From NCBI GenBank assembly GCA_942491525.1, contig CALOBW010000020.1, positions 62,001 through 126,000 on the forward strand: 64,000 nt of DNA, read 5' to 3'. Origin of the DNA: CAYWBU01 sp942491525 (GTDB taxonomy: Bacteria; Desulfobacterota; Desulfomonilia; UBA1062). The position numbers and the translations under genes were made by a program. The notes below the pieces were generated by a model. The model was not told the origin of the DNA. It ran no database searches and saw only the letters and a list, made by a program, of their open reading frames with translations. Shown one piece after another: positions 53,577 through 62,675 of the stretch. Numbering within the stretch: the stretch's first letter is position 1; every line of letters begins with the position of its first letter.

Positions 53577-54623
53577 ATGAGATCACTGACAATAGATGGC
53601 ACACTAATTAATGACGAGGCTGACTGTTACATAATTGCTGAGATTGGACACAATCACCAGGGCGATCTCAACAAGGCCAAGGAGATGTTTCGCGTGGCCA
53701 AGGAGTGCGGCGCCAACGCCGTCAAACTCCAGAAGCGCGATAACAAAGCGCTGTTCACCACCAGCCTTTACAATAAACCCTATGATCATGAGAACAGTTT
53801 CGGCAAAACCTATGGTGAACACCGCGAATTTCTTGAGTTCGGCCAGGCAGAATACGCTGAACTCAAACAGCTGGCCAACGAGCTTGATATAACCTTCTTT
53901 GCTACCGCCTTTGATCACAGCAGCGCCGACTTTCTGGCCGCACTTGACATGCCGGCCTACAAGATTGCATCCGGGGACCTCAAAAATACACCCCTACTGA
54001 AACATGTGGCCCAAATCGGCAAGCCGATGATTCTCAGCACCGGCGGTGGATCAGCCGAGGACATTCGCCGGGCCTACGATGCCATTATGCCCTACAACAG
54101 CCAGCTCTCATTCCTGCAGTGCACGGCAAGCTACCCTACCCCGCCCGAGGAGATAAATCTAAACGTCATCAAGACTCTCAGGGATAATTATCCCGAGCTG
54201 GTCATCGGACTTTCGGATCACTACAACGGCATCGCCATGTCCATGGCGGCCTATATGCTGGGCGCACGCATCATTGAAAAACACTTCACCCTCAACCACA
54301 CCTGGAAAGGCACCGACCACGCCCTTTCACTGGAACCGATCGGCCTGCAGAAGATGATCCGGGACCTGCACCGAGCCAACATCGCCATGGGCAGCGGCGT
54401 CAAAGCCGTCCTGGACTGCGAAATGAGTGCCCTAGACAAGATGGGCAAGAAGCTCGTGGCCGCCAAGCCACTGACCAAAGGTCAAACACTTGAGCCAGCT
54501 GATATTGCCATCAAATCGCCGGGTGACGGCCTGGCACCATATGAGTTTGACAAGCTGATCGGCAGAAGCCTGCTGCGTGCACTCGACACCGACGAAAATA
54601 TCATGTTCGAGGACCTCGCATGA
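53577..54623 (+). CDS. NeuB-family nonulosonic acid synthase
   Basis: This family condenses phosphoenolpyruvate with an aminosugar or sugar phosphate to make a sialic-acid-like acid. The 348-residue protein has the synthase barrel (CYIIAEIGHNHQGDLNKAKEM, AVKLQKRD, PAYKIASGDL, IGLSDHY, IEKHFTL) and a C-terminal SAF antifreeze-like domain (AKPLTKGQTLEPADIAIKSPGDG). AAAGGAGG precedes the start. Its stop overlaps the next gene by 4 bases. Whether it makes a free acid or a 9-phosphate cannot be read directly; the phosphatase next door suggests the phosphate form. Confidence 0.9.
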   Translation: MRSLTIDGTLINDEADCYIIAEIGHNHQGDLNKAKEMFRVAKECGANAVKLQKRDNKALFTTSLYNKPYDHENSFGKTYGEHREFLEFGQAEYAELKQLANELDITFFATAFDHSSADFLAALDMPAYKIASGDLKNTPLLKHVAQIGKPMILSTGGGSAEDIRRAYDAIMPYNSQLSFLQCTASYPTPPEEINLNVIKTLRDNYPELVIGLSDHYNGIAMSMAAYMLGARIIEKHFTLNHTWKGTDHALSLEPIGLQKMIRDLHRANIAMGSGVKAVLDCEMSALDKMGKKLVAAKPLTKGQTLEPADIAIKSPGDGLAPYEFDKLIGRSLLRALDTDENIMFEDLA

Positions 54624-55114
54624 ACCAGCTTGCCCAACTGATCAGCCGGATCAAGCTGATCGCCTTTGACTTTGACGGCGTCTTCACCAACAACAAGGTC
54701 TACACGCAACAGGACGGGAGCGAGAGCATCTGCTGCTGGCGCAGTGACGGCCTGGGCCTGGCCAGACTAAAGGATGCCGGCGTTAAAATCATCATCATAT
54801 CAACCGAGCAGAACCCAGTCGTCAGCGCTCGGGCCAGTAAACTGAATATCGCATGCATTCAGGGTGTCGATGACAAGCTCAGCGCCCTGCAGGATGCCAT
54901 GCAAACAAATGGCTGCAGCGCCGCTGAGACAGCCTTCGTGGGTAACGACATCAACGATCTGGAGTGTCTGGACGCCGTCGGCCTGCCGATGGTGGTTGCC
55001 GATGCCCATGGTGACGTTATCGAGCACGCCCTCTACCGCACCATTGCTCCCGGCGGCCATGGTGCGGTACGCGAAATCTGCGACCTGATCGTCAAATACC
55101 AGGATCGGCAATGA
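54620..55114 (+). CDS. KdsC-like HAD phosphatase
   Basis: The 164-residue HAD enzyme of the KdsC type (tetrameric, no cap domain) has the nucleophile pair in AFDFDGVFTNNK (D17, D19), the loop IIIISTEQN and the metal-binding motif GNDINDLECL. KdsC removes phosphate from Kdo-8-phosphate; close relatives act on nonulosonate 9-phosphates. In this operon a nonulosonate 9-phosphate made by the NeuB-type synthase is the more likely substrate. It overlaps both neighbours by 4 bases. Confidence 0.88.
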   Translation: MNQLAQLISRIKLIAFDFDGVFTNNKVYTQQDGSESICCWRSDGLGLARLKDAGVKIIIISTEQNPVVSARASKLNIACIQGVDDKLSALQDAMQTNGCSAAETAFVGNDINDLECLDAVGLPMVVADAHGDVIEHALYRTIAPGGHGAVREICDLIVKYQDRQ

Positions 55115-55920
55115 AAGATCTTTTCGATATCTCAAACGAAGTCGCAGTTGTCACCGGCGGACTCGGCCAGCTCGGGCGGCAGTTCGCCCTCAGCCTGGCC
55201 GAGCTGGGCGCCAGGGTGGCGGTGATCGACACCCGCAACGATGACGAGCTTATCGCGGCCCGCTTTGGCAAACGCGACAGCCGCATGCTGTTTCTGGCGG
55301 CCGACATAACCAAGCGGGGTGACCTCCAGCTGGCCCTTGATTCCATCAGGGAGAGCTTCGGCGTGCCGAGCGTCCTGATCAACAACGCCGCCCTCGACTC
55401 GCCGCCCAGCGCGCCGCCTCAGGAGACCGGTCCGTTTGAGACCTACCCGCAGACGTCTTGGGAAGAGGTCATGGATGTCAACCTCAAGGGCATGTTCCTG
55501 TGTTGCCAGGTCTTCGGCGGAGCCATGGCCGAGGCCGGCAGGGGATCCATCATCAATATCTCCTCAATTTACGGCATGGTCTCGCCGGACCAACGCATCT
55601 ATGAGTACCGCCAGCAAACAGGCGAACCATTTTTCAAACCGGTCGCCTACTCGGTCTCGAAGGCCGGCGTGCTGAACCTGACGCGCTATCTGGCCACCTA
55701 CTGGGCCCCCAAAGGGGTCAGGGTCAACAGCCTGACCTTTGCCGGCGTATTCAACAACCAGGACGAGCGCTTCCTGGAGAACTACAGCCAGAAAATCCCC
55801 CTGGGCCGCATGGCTAAGGAAGACGAATATAACGGAGCGGTCATCTTCCTGGCCTCACAGGCCTCTTCATACATGACCGGATCCAACATGATAATAGATG
55901 GAGGCTTCACCGCATGGTAG
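55111..55920 (+). CDS. Short-chain dehydrogenase/reductase
   Basis: The 269-residue SDR enzyme has the NAD(P) motif TGGLGQLG (residues 15-22), NNAA, the catalytic serine in INISSIYG and YSVSK (Y180, K184). It oxidises or reduces a sugar hydroxyl. SDR genes are not part of standard NeuB-NeuA pathways, so its place between the phosphatase and an aldehyde dehydrogenase is notable. It overlaps the aldehyde dehydrogenase gene by 7 bases. Confidence 0.9.
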   Translation: MKDLFDISNEVAVVTGGLGQLGRQFALSLAELGARVAVIDTRNDDELIAARFGKRDSRMLFLAADITKRGDLQLALDSIRESFGVPSVLINNAALDSPPSAPPQETGPFETYPQTSWEEVMDVNLKGMFLCCQVFGGAMAEAGRGSIINISSIYGMVSPDQRIYEYRQQTGEPFFKPVAYSVSKAGVLNLTRYLATYWAPKGVRVNSLTFAGVFNNQDERFLENYSQKIPLGRMAKEDEYNGAVIFLASQASSYMTGSNMIIDGGFTAW

Positions 55921-57365
55921 AAAACAGCAGACAGATTCCAAACTGGATTGACGGCCAAGAGGTCGCCGCAATCAGCGGACAGTGGTTTGAGAAGAGGAAT
56001 CCGCATAATGGCCAAGTGATCTTTGAGGCGGCCCGCTCCAGTGCGGCCGACATCGAACAGGCCGTGCAGGCCGCCCAGAGGGCCCAGGAGAGCTGGGGCA
56101 ATCTGCCGGCAGTCCAGCGCGGCATGCTCCTGCACCAGCTGGTGCGACTTATGCAGGACAACATTGAAGAACTGGCCAGCTGCAGCGCACTTGAGGCCGG
56201 GCGGTCAATTAACGACAGCTTGGGCGAAGCCAATGCCGCCATCCAGCTGGGGCTGTTCTTCGCCAGCGAGACCCAGCGCCTCTTCGGCCGCACCACCACC
56301 AGCGCCGTCAGCGGCCGCAGCGCCATGACCATCCGCCAGCCCGTCGGCATTGCCGGCCTGATCGTGGCCGCCAACATGCCCATCGCCAACGTAGCCTGGA
56401 AAATATTCCCGGCCCTGGCCTGCGGCAACACGGTCGTTCTGAAGGCCGCCGAGGACGCGCCATCCAGCCCGTGGCTGATTGGAAAACTGGCGCACGAGGC
56501 CGGCATTCCGGCCGGCGTGCTTAACATCATCCAGGGCTACGGCCAGGAAGCCGGCGCCCCGCTAGCGGCCCACCCCAAGGTCGGGGTAGTCAGCTTTACC
56601 GGATCGACCAGCGTCGGCCGCCAGATTCAAAAAGTTGCCGGTGAGCGGCTGGCAAGGGTATCGCTGGAGCTGGGCGGCAAAAACCCGCTGATCGTCTGCG
56701 ACGATGCCGACATTGAAGAGGCCGTGAGCTGGACAATCCGCTCGGTATTCGTCAACGCCGGCCAGCGCTGCGCTGCCTGCAGCCGGCTGATCATCTTCAG
56801 TGAAATCTATGACGCCTTCAAAGAGCAGCTGCTTGAAAAAGTCTCAGCGCTGAAGGTCGGTACTGGCAGTGACGATGACTACGGCCCGGTCATCAACGAG
56901 CGCCAACTCCAGGCCATGCTGGACGCCGTCGCGGCGGCCAGGGAATCCGGTGCAACCATCCTTTGCGGCGGACATCGACTCGACGATCAGAGCCACGCCG
57001 CCGGCTACTACATGGCCCCCACCCTGATCGAAGATGTCGCTCCGGATGCTGCGATCTCCATGACCGAGCTCTTCGGGCCGATTGTCTGCCTCTACCGGGC
57101 TGATGATTTTGAATCCGCCATGCGGCTCGCCAACAACTCGCCCTACGGCCTGACCGCCTGCATCCACACCCGCGACCTCAAGAGAGCCATGCACTTCACC
57201 AACCACATTGAGAGCGGCGTGGCGATCGTCAACGGCGGAACCTTCGGCAGTGAGCCGCACATGCCTTTCGGCGGCGTCAAGCTGTCCGGCAACGGCAGTC
57301 GTGAGCCCGGCTTAGAGGCGATCGACGTCTATACCAATATCAAGGATATCTACATTCATGCATGA
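55914..57365 (+). CDS. Aldehyde dehydrogenase family protein
   Basis: The 483-residue NAD(P)-dependent enzyme oxidises an aldehyde to a carboxylate. The catalytic cysteine is in NAGQRCAACSRL (C286), the general base Glu in LELGGKNPL (E252), and the NAD motif is FTGSTSVGRQ. The C-terminal GSEPHMPFGGVKLSGNGSREPG is complete. Placed between SDR and NeuA-like genes, it may form a carboxylated sugar acid. It overlaps the CMP-sugar synthetase gene by 8 bases. Confidence 0.92.
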   Translation: MVENSRQIPNWIDGQEVAAISGQWFEKRNPHNGQVIFEAARSSAADIEQAVQAAQRAQESWGNLPAVQRGMLLHQLVRLMQDNIEELASCSALEAGRSINDSLGEANAAIQLGLFFASETQRLFGRTTTSAVSGRSAMTIRQPVGIAGLIVAANMPIANVAWKIFPALACGNTVVLKAAEDAPSSPWLIGKLAHEAGIPAGVLNIIQGYGQEAGAPLAAHPKVGVVSFTGSTSVGRQIQKVAGERLARVSLELGGKNPLIVCDDADIEEAVSWTIRSVFVNAGQRCAACSRLIIFSEIYDAFKEQLLEKVSALKVGTGSDDDYGPVINERQLQAMLDAVAAARESGATILCGGHRLDDQSHAAGYYMAPTLIEDVAPDAAISMTELFGPIVCLYRADDFESAMRLANNSPYGLTACIHTRDLKRAMHFTNHIESGVAIVNGGTFGSEPHMPFGGVKLSGNGSREPGLEAIDVYTNIKDIYIHA

Positions 57366-58122
57366 AGACGATTCTGTAATGCAGCCCAGTGTGATTGCCC
57401 TGATCCCGGCCCGTTCAGGATCAAAGCGGGTGCCGGATAAAAACATCCGCCCGCTGGCCGGCCACCCGTTGATGGCCTACACCATCGCCGCCGCGCGTCA
57501 GAGCGGTGTCTTCCAGCGCGTGATCGTCTCGACCAACTCTGAAGAGTACGCTGCAATCGCGCGCCGATACGGCGCCGAGGTGCCCTTCCTGCGGCCCGCC
57601 GCCCTAGCCGGCGAAACCTCGCCGGACATTGACTGGATTGAATACACCCTGCTGCAGCTGAAAGAAGCCGGCGAAGAGTATGACTGTTTCAGCATCCTAC
57701 GGCCCACCAGCCCATTCAGGTTGCCCGCGACCATCAAGCGGGCCTGGCAGAGCTTTAGTGCCGAGACGGGGGTGGACTCCCTGCGCGCGGTTGAAAAATG
57801 CACGCAGCATCCGGGCAAGATGTGGGTCATAAGGGGCAAGCGTATGAGCCCGCTACTGCCCTTTGAGACCGCAGGGACCCCCTGGCACAGCAACCAGTAC
57901 CAGGCCCTGCCCGAGATATATGTCCAGAATGCCAGCCTTGAGATCGCCTGGTCGAGAGTAATCTTTGAAGGCCGCACCATCGCGGGAGCGGTGACCATGC
58001 CCTTTATCACGCAAAGCCTTGAGGGCTTCGATGTCAATCATGAGAGTGACTGGTCACAGGCCGAGGCGCTGGTCGAGGCCGGCACGGCATGCCTACCGCA
58101 TGTTCCGGAGACTGAACGATGA
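57358..58122 (+). CDS. CMP-nonulosonate synthetase (NeuA-like cytidylyltransferase)
   Basis: Activates the sugar acid with CTP. The 254-residue protein has the signature IPARSGSKRVPDKNIRPLAG, the motif RPTSPFRLPATI and a late FDVNHESDWSQAE with metal-binding residues. ATG at 57358 overlaps the aldehyde dehydrogenase stop; ATG at 57379 (MQPSVIALIPARSG) is an equally possible start. It ends in a 4-base overlap with rfbF, tying the nonulosonate and CDP-sugar modules into one transcript. Confidence 0.88.
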   Translation: MHEDDSVMQPSVIALIPARSGSKRVPDKNIRPLAGHPLMAYTIAAARQSGVFQRVIVSTNSEEYAAIARRYGAEVPFLRPAALAGETSPDIDWIEYTLLQLKEAGEEYDCFSILRPTSPFRLPATIKRAWQSFSAETGVDSLRAVEKCTQHPGKMWVIRGKRMSPLLPFETAGTPWHSNQYQALPEIYVQNASLEIAWSRVIFEGRTIAGAVTMPFITQSLEGFDVNHESDWSQAEALVEAGTACLPHVPETER

Positions 58123-58898
58123 AAGCCGTCATCCTTGCCGGCGGTTTCGGCTCCCGCCTGGCAGAAGAGACCGAGGTCAGACCTAAACCGATGATTGAGA
58201 TCGGCGGTAAGCCCGTCCTCTGGCATATCATGAAGTGTTATTCAGCCCATGGCGTGAATGAATTCGTGATCTGTTGCGGCTACAAAGGCTATATAATAAA
58301 AGAATATTTCTCAAATTATTTCCTGCACATGTCAGACGTAACCTTTGACATGTCCAACAATACCATGGAGGTCCATCACAGGATGGCCGAACCCTGGCGC
58401 GTGACCCTGGTCGACACCGGCGAGCACACGCTGACCGGCGGACGCCTCAAACGGGTTGCCGAATATATTAAGGATGACCAGGCCTTCTGCTTCACCTATG
58501 GCGATGGCGTCAGCGATCTTGACATCAGCGCCCTGATCAGCTTTCACCGCCAGCACGGCAAGCTGGCCACCGTGACCGCGGTCCTGCCTCCCGGGAGGTA
58601 CGGCGCGCTGACGCGGGACGACACCCACCAGGTAACGGGCTTCACCGAAAAACCTCGCGGCGAGGGCGGCCTCATCAATGGCGGATTCTTTGTGCTGTCA
58701 CCCAAAGTGCTTGATCTGATCCACGACGACCAGACCAGCTGGGAGAGTGACCCCCTCGCAAGGCTTGCAACCAGGGGCGAGTTGATGGCCTTTGAGCACA
58801 CCGGCTTCTGGCACCCGATGGATACGCTGCGCGACAAAAATCACCTCAACGATTTATGGAACACAGGCATAGCGCCGTGGAAGAAATGGATCAAATAA
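58119..58898 (+). CDS. rfbF: Glucose-1-phosphate cytidylyltransferase
   Basis: RfbF makes CDP-glucose, the entry to CDP-dideoxy and CDP-deoxy sugars. The 259-residue protein has the signature AVILAGGFGSRLAEET, then RPKPMIEIGGKPVLWHIMKCYSAHG, and GDGVSDLDI. The length and pattern match RfbF closely. rfbG starts inside its 3' end. Confidence 0.95.
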   Translation: MKAVILAGGFGSRLAEETEVRPKPMIEIGGKPVLWHIMKCYSAHGVNEFVICCGYKGYIIKEYFSNYFLHMSDVTFDMSNNTMEVHHRMAEPWRVTLVDTGEHTLTGGRLKRVAEYIKDDQAFCFTYGDGVSDLDISALISFHRQHGKLATVTAVLPPGRYGALTRDDTHQVTGFTEKPRGEGGLINGGFFVLSPKVLDLIHDDQTSWESDPLARLATRGELMAFEHTGFWHPMDTLRDKNHLNDLWNTGIAPWKKWIK

Positions 58899-59953
58899 CC
58901 AAGCCGGACAGCACATTCTGGCAGGATAAGAGGGTCCTCGTGACCGGTCACACCGGGTTCAAGGGGGCCTGGCTGACCGTCTGGCTTAAAAGAATGGGCG
59001 CAGTGGTAACCGGCATCAGCCTCCCCCCCACGACCAGTCCCAACCTCTTTGAGCAGGCCGATCTGGCTTCAGTCTGTGAGACCTGTTACTGTGACATCAC
59101 CGACCTGGCAGCCCTCACAAAAACGATACAAGAGAGCAGACCGGATGTTGTTTTTCATCTGGCGGCCCAGGCACTGGTGCGCCAAAGCTACCGTCAGCCG
59201 ATCGAAACCTTCAACACCAACATGATGGGCACCGTCCATCTGCTGGAGGCCATCCGCCAGACAGACTCGATAAACGCAGCGATCATGATTACCACCGACA
59301 AGGTCTATCGCAACAACGAGTGGGCATGGCCCTATCGAGAGACAGACCACCTGGGGGGTCATGATCCCTACAGCGCCAGCAAGGCGGCCTGCGAAATCAT
59401 CATTGACAGCTACCGCAAGGCATTCCTCGCCGGAGTCTCGCTTGCCAGCGCCCGCGCCGGCAATGTAATCGGCGGTGGTGACTGGGCTGAGGAGAGACTG
59501 ATTCCCGACGCAATCCGCGCCTGGCAAAAAGGCGAAACTCTGCATATTCGCCGGCCCGAGGCAGTACGCCCCTGGCAGCACGTGCTTGAACCACTGGCGG
59601 GTTATCTCTGCCTGACCCAGCAACTCTGGGAGGACAGCAGTCTGGCAGGCGCCTATAACTTTGGACCCCAAACACACACAGCCGCTTCAGTACGCTCCGT
59701 CATCAACCTGGCCCGAGATGCCTTCGGCGAGGCTGATGTCACTTTTGAGCACGCCAAGAGTGGCCCACACGAGGCTGAGCAGCTGACCATCGAGATAGCC
59801 AAGGCACGTCAGGTACTAGGATTTCAGCCCCGGTGGACACTCCAGGAAGCCGTCCGGCGCACCATCCAATGGTATCGCGGCCACCTCTCCGGAGACAACG
59901 CTTATCAACTCTGCATGCAAGACATCACCGCCTATGAAGAGGGCCATGCATAG
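58886..59953 (+). CDS. rfbG: CDP-glucose 4,6-dehydratase
   Basis: RfbG converts CDP-glucose to CDP-4-keto-6-deoxyglucose. The 355-residue extended SDR has the NAD motif GHTGFKGAWL, ITTDKVYRNNEW and catalytic YSASK, and RAGNVIGGGDW. ATG at 58886 is preceded by GGAAG and gives MDQITKPDSTFW; an upstream start at 58856 in rfbF is less likely. The product is the branch point for the following epimerase, C-methyltransferase and reductase. Confidence 0.94.
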   Translation: MDQITKPDSTFWQDKRVLVTGHTGFKGAWLTVWLKRMGAVVTGISLPPTTSPNLFEQADLASVCETCYCDITDLAALTKTIQESRPDVVFHLAAQALVRQSYRQPIETFNTNMMGTVHLLEAIRQTDSINAAIMITTDKVYRNNEWAWPYRETDHLGGHDPYSASKAACEIIIDSYRKAFLAGVSLASARAGNVIGGGDWAEERLIPDAIRAWQKGETLHIRRPEAVRPWQHVLEPLAGYLCLTQQLWEDSSLAGAYNFGPQTHTAASVRSVINLARDAFGEADVTFEHAKSGPHEAEQLTIEIAKARQVLGFQPRWTLQEAVRRTIQWYRGHLSGDNAYQLCMQDITAYEEGHA

Positions 59954-60509
59954 TTTCAGTATCACCGATCTGCCGCTGGAGGGTCTCAAACTGGTTACCC
60001 GCCAGCCGCTGGGCGATTCACGCGGCTTCCTGGCGCGTCTTTTTTGCGCCACAGAGCTCCTGCCGGCCGGCTGGTCAAAACCGGTTGCCCAGATCAACCA
60101 CACCCACACCGCCAAGGCCGGCACCATCCGCGGGCTGCATTTCCAAAAGCCGCCCCATGCTGAGATGAAACTTGTCAGCTGCATCAGGGGCGAGGTTTTC
60201 GACGTTGCGGTGGATCTGCGGGCCGGATCAGAAACATTCCTGCATTGGCATGGCGAAATTCTCTCGGCCCAGAACGGCCGGGCACTCCTCATCCCGGAAG
60301 GCTTTGCCCATGGATTTCAGACCATCTGCGATGACTGCGAAATTCTCTACCTGCACAGTGCGCCCTACTCTTCCCTGGCCGAGGCCGGGCTGCTGCATGA
60401 CGATCCCAAGCTCAAGATCGCCTGGCCGCTGCCGGTTTCGAAGATCTCCGCGCGCGACCTTCAGCACCCCAGCCTGGACTCGCAATTTAAAGGACTGAAA
60501 AACAGGTGA
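59946..60509 (+). CDS. rfbC: dTDP-4-dehydrorhamnose 3,5-epimerase family protein (RfbC-like)
   Basis: The 187-residue cupin epimerase has the pattern QINHTHTAKAGTIRGLHFQKPPHAE, CIRGEVFDVAVDLR and IPEGFAHGFQTI, with catalytic His in GLHFQ. Here it probably inverts C-3 and/or C-5 of a CDP-4-keto-6-deoxy sugar. ATG at 59946 follows GAGGG; ATG at 59934 is an alternative. It overlaps rfbG by 8 bases and the methyltransferase by 4. Confidence 0.88.
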   Translation: MHSFSITDLPLEGLKLVTRQPLGDSRGFLARLFCATELLPAGWSKPVAQINHTHTAKAGTIRGLHFQKPPHAEMKLVSCIRGEVFDVAVDLRAGSETFLHWHGEILSAQNGRALLIPEGFAHGFQTICDDCEILYLHSAPYSSLAEAGLLHDDPKLKIAWPLPVSKISARDLQHPSLDSQFKGLKNR

Positions 60510-61723
60510 ATTGTCGTCACTGCGCCAGCCCACTGACCCATGATTTTATCGACCTCGGGTTCGCGCCGCCCTCCAACGCCTACCTGAAGGCCGCAGACCT
60601 CGCGCGTCCGGAAAGCTACTACCCGCTCAGGGTCAAGGTCTGCACGAACTGCTGGCTGGTTCAGACCGAGGACTACGCCCGGGCCGCTGAACTCTTCAAC
60701 GCCGACTACGCCTATTTCTCCAGCACCTCCAGCAGCTGGCTGGCACATGCCGCGCGTTACGCCGCACAGATCACAAAGCGGCTGATATTGAACCATGATA
60801 GCCAGGTCATTGAGATCGCCTGCAACGACGGATACCTGCTGAAAAACTTTATTAAGGCCGGCATCCCCTGCCTGGGCATCGAACCCACGGCTGACACCGC
60901 CGACGCGGCTGAGCGGTTTGGTATCCCGGTGCGCCGCGCCTTTTTTGGAGAGGCATTGGCGCAACAGCTGGCCGCTGAAAATATGCTGGCCGATCTGATA
61001 ATCGGCAACAACGTCTATGCCCATGTGCCCGCAATCAACGACTTTACCCGGGGCCTCAAAACCGTCCTCAAACCGGGAGGCACCATCACCCTGGAGTTTC
61101 CGCACCTGATGCGCCTGATTCTACAGACCCAGTTTGACACGATTTACCATGAGCATTTCTCCTACTTGTCACTCCAAACGGTCAACCGCATCTTTGAAAG
61201 CGCCGGCCTGCACATCTTTGATGTCGAAGAGCTGCCCACCCACGGCGGCAGCCTTCGCATCTACGGCTGCCATGCGACAGACCCCAGGAACATAACACAG
61301 GCAGTCGCCAGCCTACTCTCCTCAGAAAAAGAAGCGGATTTGGACTCCATTGAGACCTATGCCGCATTCCAGGACCGGGCCGACAAAATCAAGGATGACC
61401 TGCTCGCGTTCCTCATCAAACAGAAACGCGCCGGCAAGAAAGTTGCCGCCTATGGCGCAGCAGCCAAGGGCAACACCTTACTCAACTATGCCGGAGTAAA
61501 ACCAGACCTACTGCCCTTTGTCTGCGATGCCGCACCGGCCAAGCAGGGCAAATTTCTGCCGGGCAGCCACATACCGATTCTGCATCCGGAGGTATTGCAA
61601 AATGAAAAGCCGGATTTTCTGCTGATCCTGCCTTGGAATATCGCCGACGAGATCATCGGCCAACTGACCGAATACCGTGGTCAATTTGTCATCCCAATTC
61701 CTGAAATCAAGATAGTCGCATGA
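60506..61723 (+). CDS. NDP-sugar C-methyltransferase (TylCIII/Methyltransf_13-11-14 type)
   Basis: The 405-residue enzyme has an N-terminal zinc-binding module (CRHCASPL and VCTNCWL), a SAM-binding Rossmann domain (VIEIACNDGYLL) and the C-terminal NDP-sugar-binding domain (KVAAYGAAAKGNTLLNYAG). This is the layout of C-3 methyltransferases that act on 4-keto-6-deoxy sugars, such as TylCIII. The start is GTG at 60506, overlapping the epimerase stop. It predicts a branched-chain sugar. Confidence 0.9.
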   Translation: MNCRHCASPLTHDFIDLGFAPPSNAYLKAADLARPESYYPLRVKVCTNCWLVQTEDYARAAELFNADYAYFSSTSSSWLAHAARYAAQITKRLILNHDSQVIEIACNDGYLLKNFIKAGIPCLGIEPTADTADAAERFGIPVRRAFFGEALAQQLAAENMLADLIIGNNVYAHVPAINDFTRGLKTVLKPGGTITLEFPHLMRLILQTQFDTIYHEHFSYLSLQTVNRIFESAGLHIFDVEELPTHGGSLRIYGCHATDPRNITQAVASLLSSEKEADLDSIETYAAFQDRADKIKDDLLAFLIKQKRAGKKVAAYGAAAKGNTLLNYAGVKPDLLPFVCDAAPAKQGKFLPGSHIPILHPEVLQNEKPDFLLILPWNIADEIIGQLTEYRGQFVIPIPEIKIVA

Positions 61724-61745
61724 ATTGCAATCAGGTACCAAACAA

Positions 61746-62675
61746 ATGAGAATACTGGTCACAGGTTCGGCCGGTTTCATCGGGTCACATCTAATCCAAG
61801 CCCTGCTCATGCGAGAACATGAAGTGACGGCCATTGTTCGACCACAGACCCCGTCATGGAAGATAGTTTGCGTGGCTGACCAATGCAGAACCGTAACCGG
61901 TCTATTGGGCGATACGGCCCTAATTAGACAAGTTTTGGACGATACCCGACCAGAAGCATGTATTCATCTGGCCTGGCATACGAATCCGGATAACTATCTG
62001 AATGCCGCTGAAAACATCACATCCCTCACAGATAGTATCGGGATGCTACAAGAGCTGATTCAATCAGAATGCAATCAAGTCATAATGGCGGGCTCATGCA
62101 TTGAGTATGACAGCACTTACGGCTATCTACATGAGAAAACTCCCGAGAATCCGACATCCTTATATGCCGCAGCCAAAATCGCCTGTCGGCACATCAGCGA
62201 ACAACTTTGCGCCCAATCGAACACCCGTTTCTGCTGGACCCGCATCTTTTATCCATATGGTCCGGGAGAGAATGATCGACGACTGGTACCGGCAGCCATC
62301 AATGCTCTGCAAAAAGGCCAGCCCTTCCCTGCAAGTCAGGGCGATCAAATTCGCGACTACATCTTTGTCGAGGATGTGGTCTCAGCCATCTGCCTCCTAG
62401 CCGAAAAAAAGGCTGACGGCATTTACAACATCGCCTCCGGCCAACCGGTAAGCGTCCGGCATATACTTGAGATGATCACTTCGATTATGGGGCATAATGA
62501 ACTTATTGACTTCGGCGCCTTGCCGCCACGAGCATGGGATCCGCCATTTATCTGCGGCAATAATCAAAAGCTGCGCAGCTTGGGCTGGACGCCCAGCAAC
62601 ACGCTAGAACTGGGTCTGAGCCAAACGATTGACTGGTGGGAAAGCAAACTCACCGGCGAGAACATGCCCAAATGA
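61746..62675 (+). CDS. NAD-dependent epimerase/reductase of an NDP-sugar
   Basis: The 309-residue extended SDR has the NAD motif VTGSAGFIGSHL, a catalytic YxxxK region in TSLYAAAKIACR and RIFYPYGPGENDRRLVP. In this position it is likely the 4-ketoreductase that ends CDP-deoxysugar synthesis, similar to abequose/paratose synthases; 4-epimerase action is the alternative. ATG at 61746 is chosen because the earlier frame start gives extra residues not seen in the family. Its codons are more AT-rich than the flanking genes, which may reflect separate acquisition. Confidence 0.82.
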   Translation: MRILVTGSAGFIGSHLIQALLMREHEVTAIVRPQTPSWKIVCVADQCRTVTGLLGDTALIRQVLDDTRPEACIHLAWHTNPDNYLNAAENITSLTDSIGMLQELIQSECNQVIMAGSCIEYDSTYGYLHEKTPENPTSLYAAAKIACRHISEQLCAQSNTRFCWTRIFYPYGPGENDRRLVPAAINALQKGQPFPASQGDQIRDYIFVEDVVSAICLLAEKKADGIYNIASGQPVSVRHILEMITSIMGHNELIDFGALPPRAWDPPFICGNNQKLRSLGWTPSNTLELGLSQTIDWWESKLTGENMPK

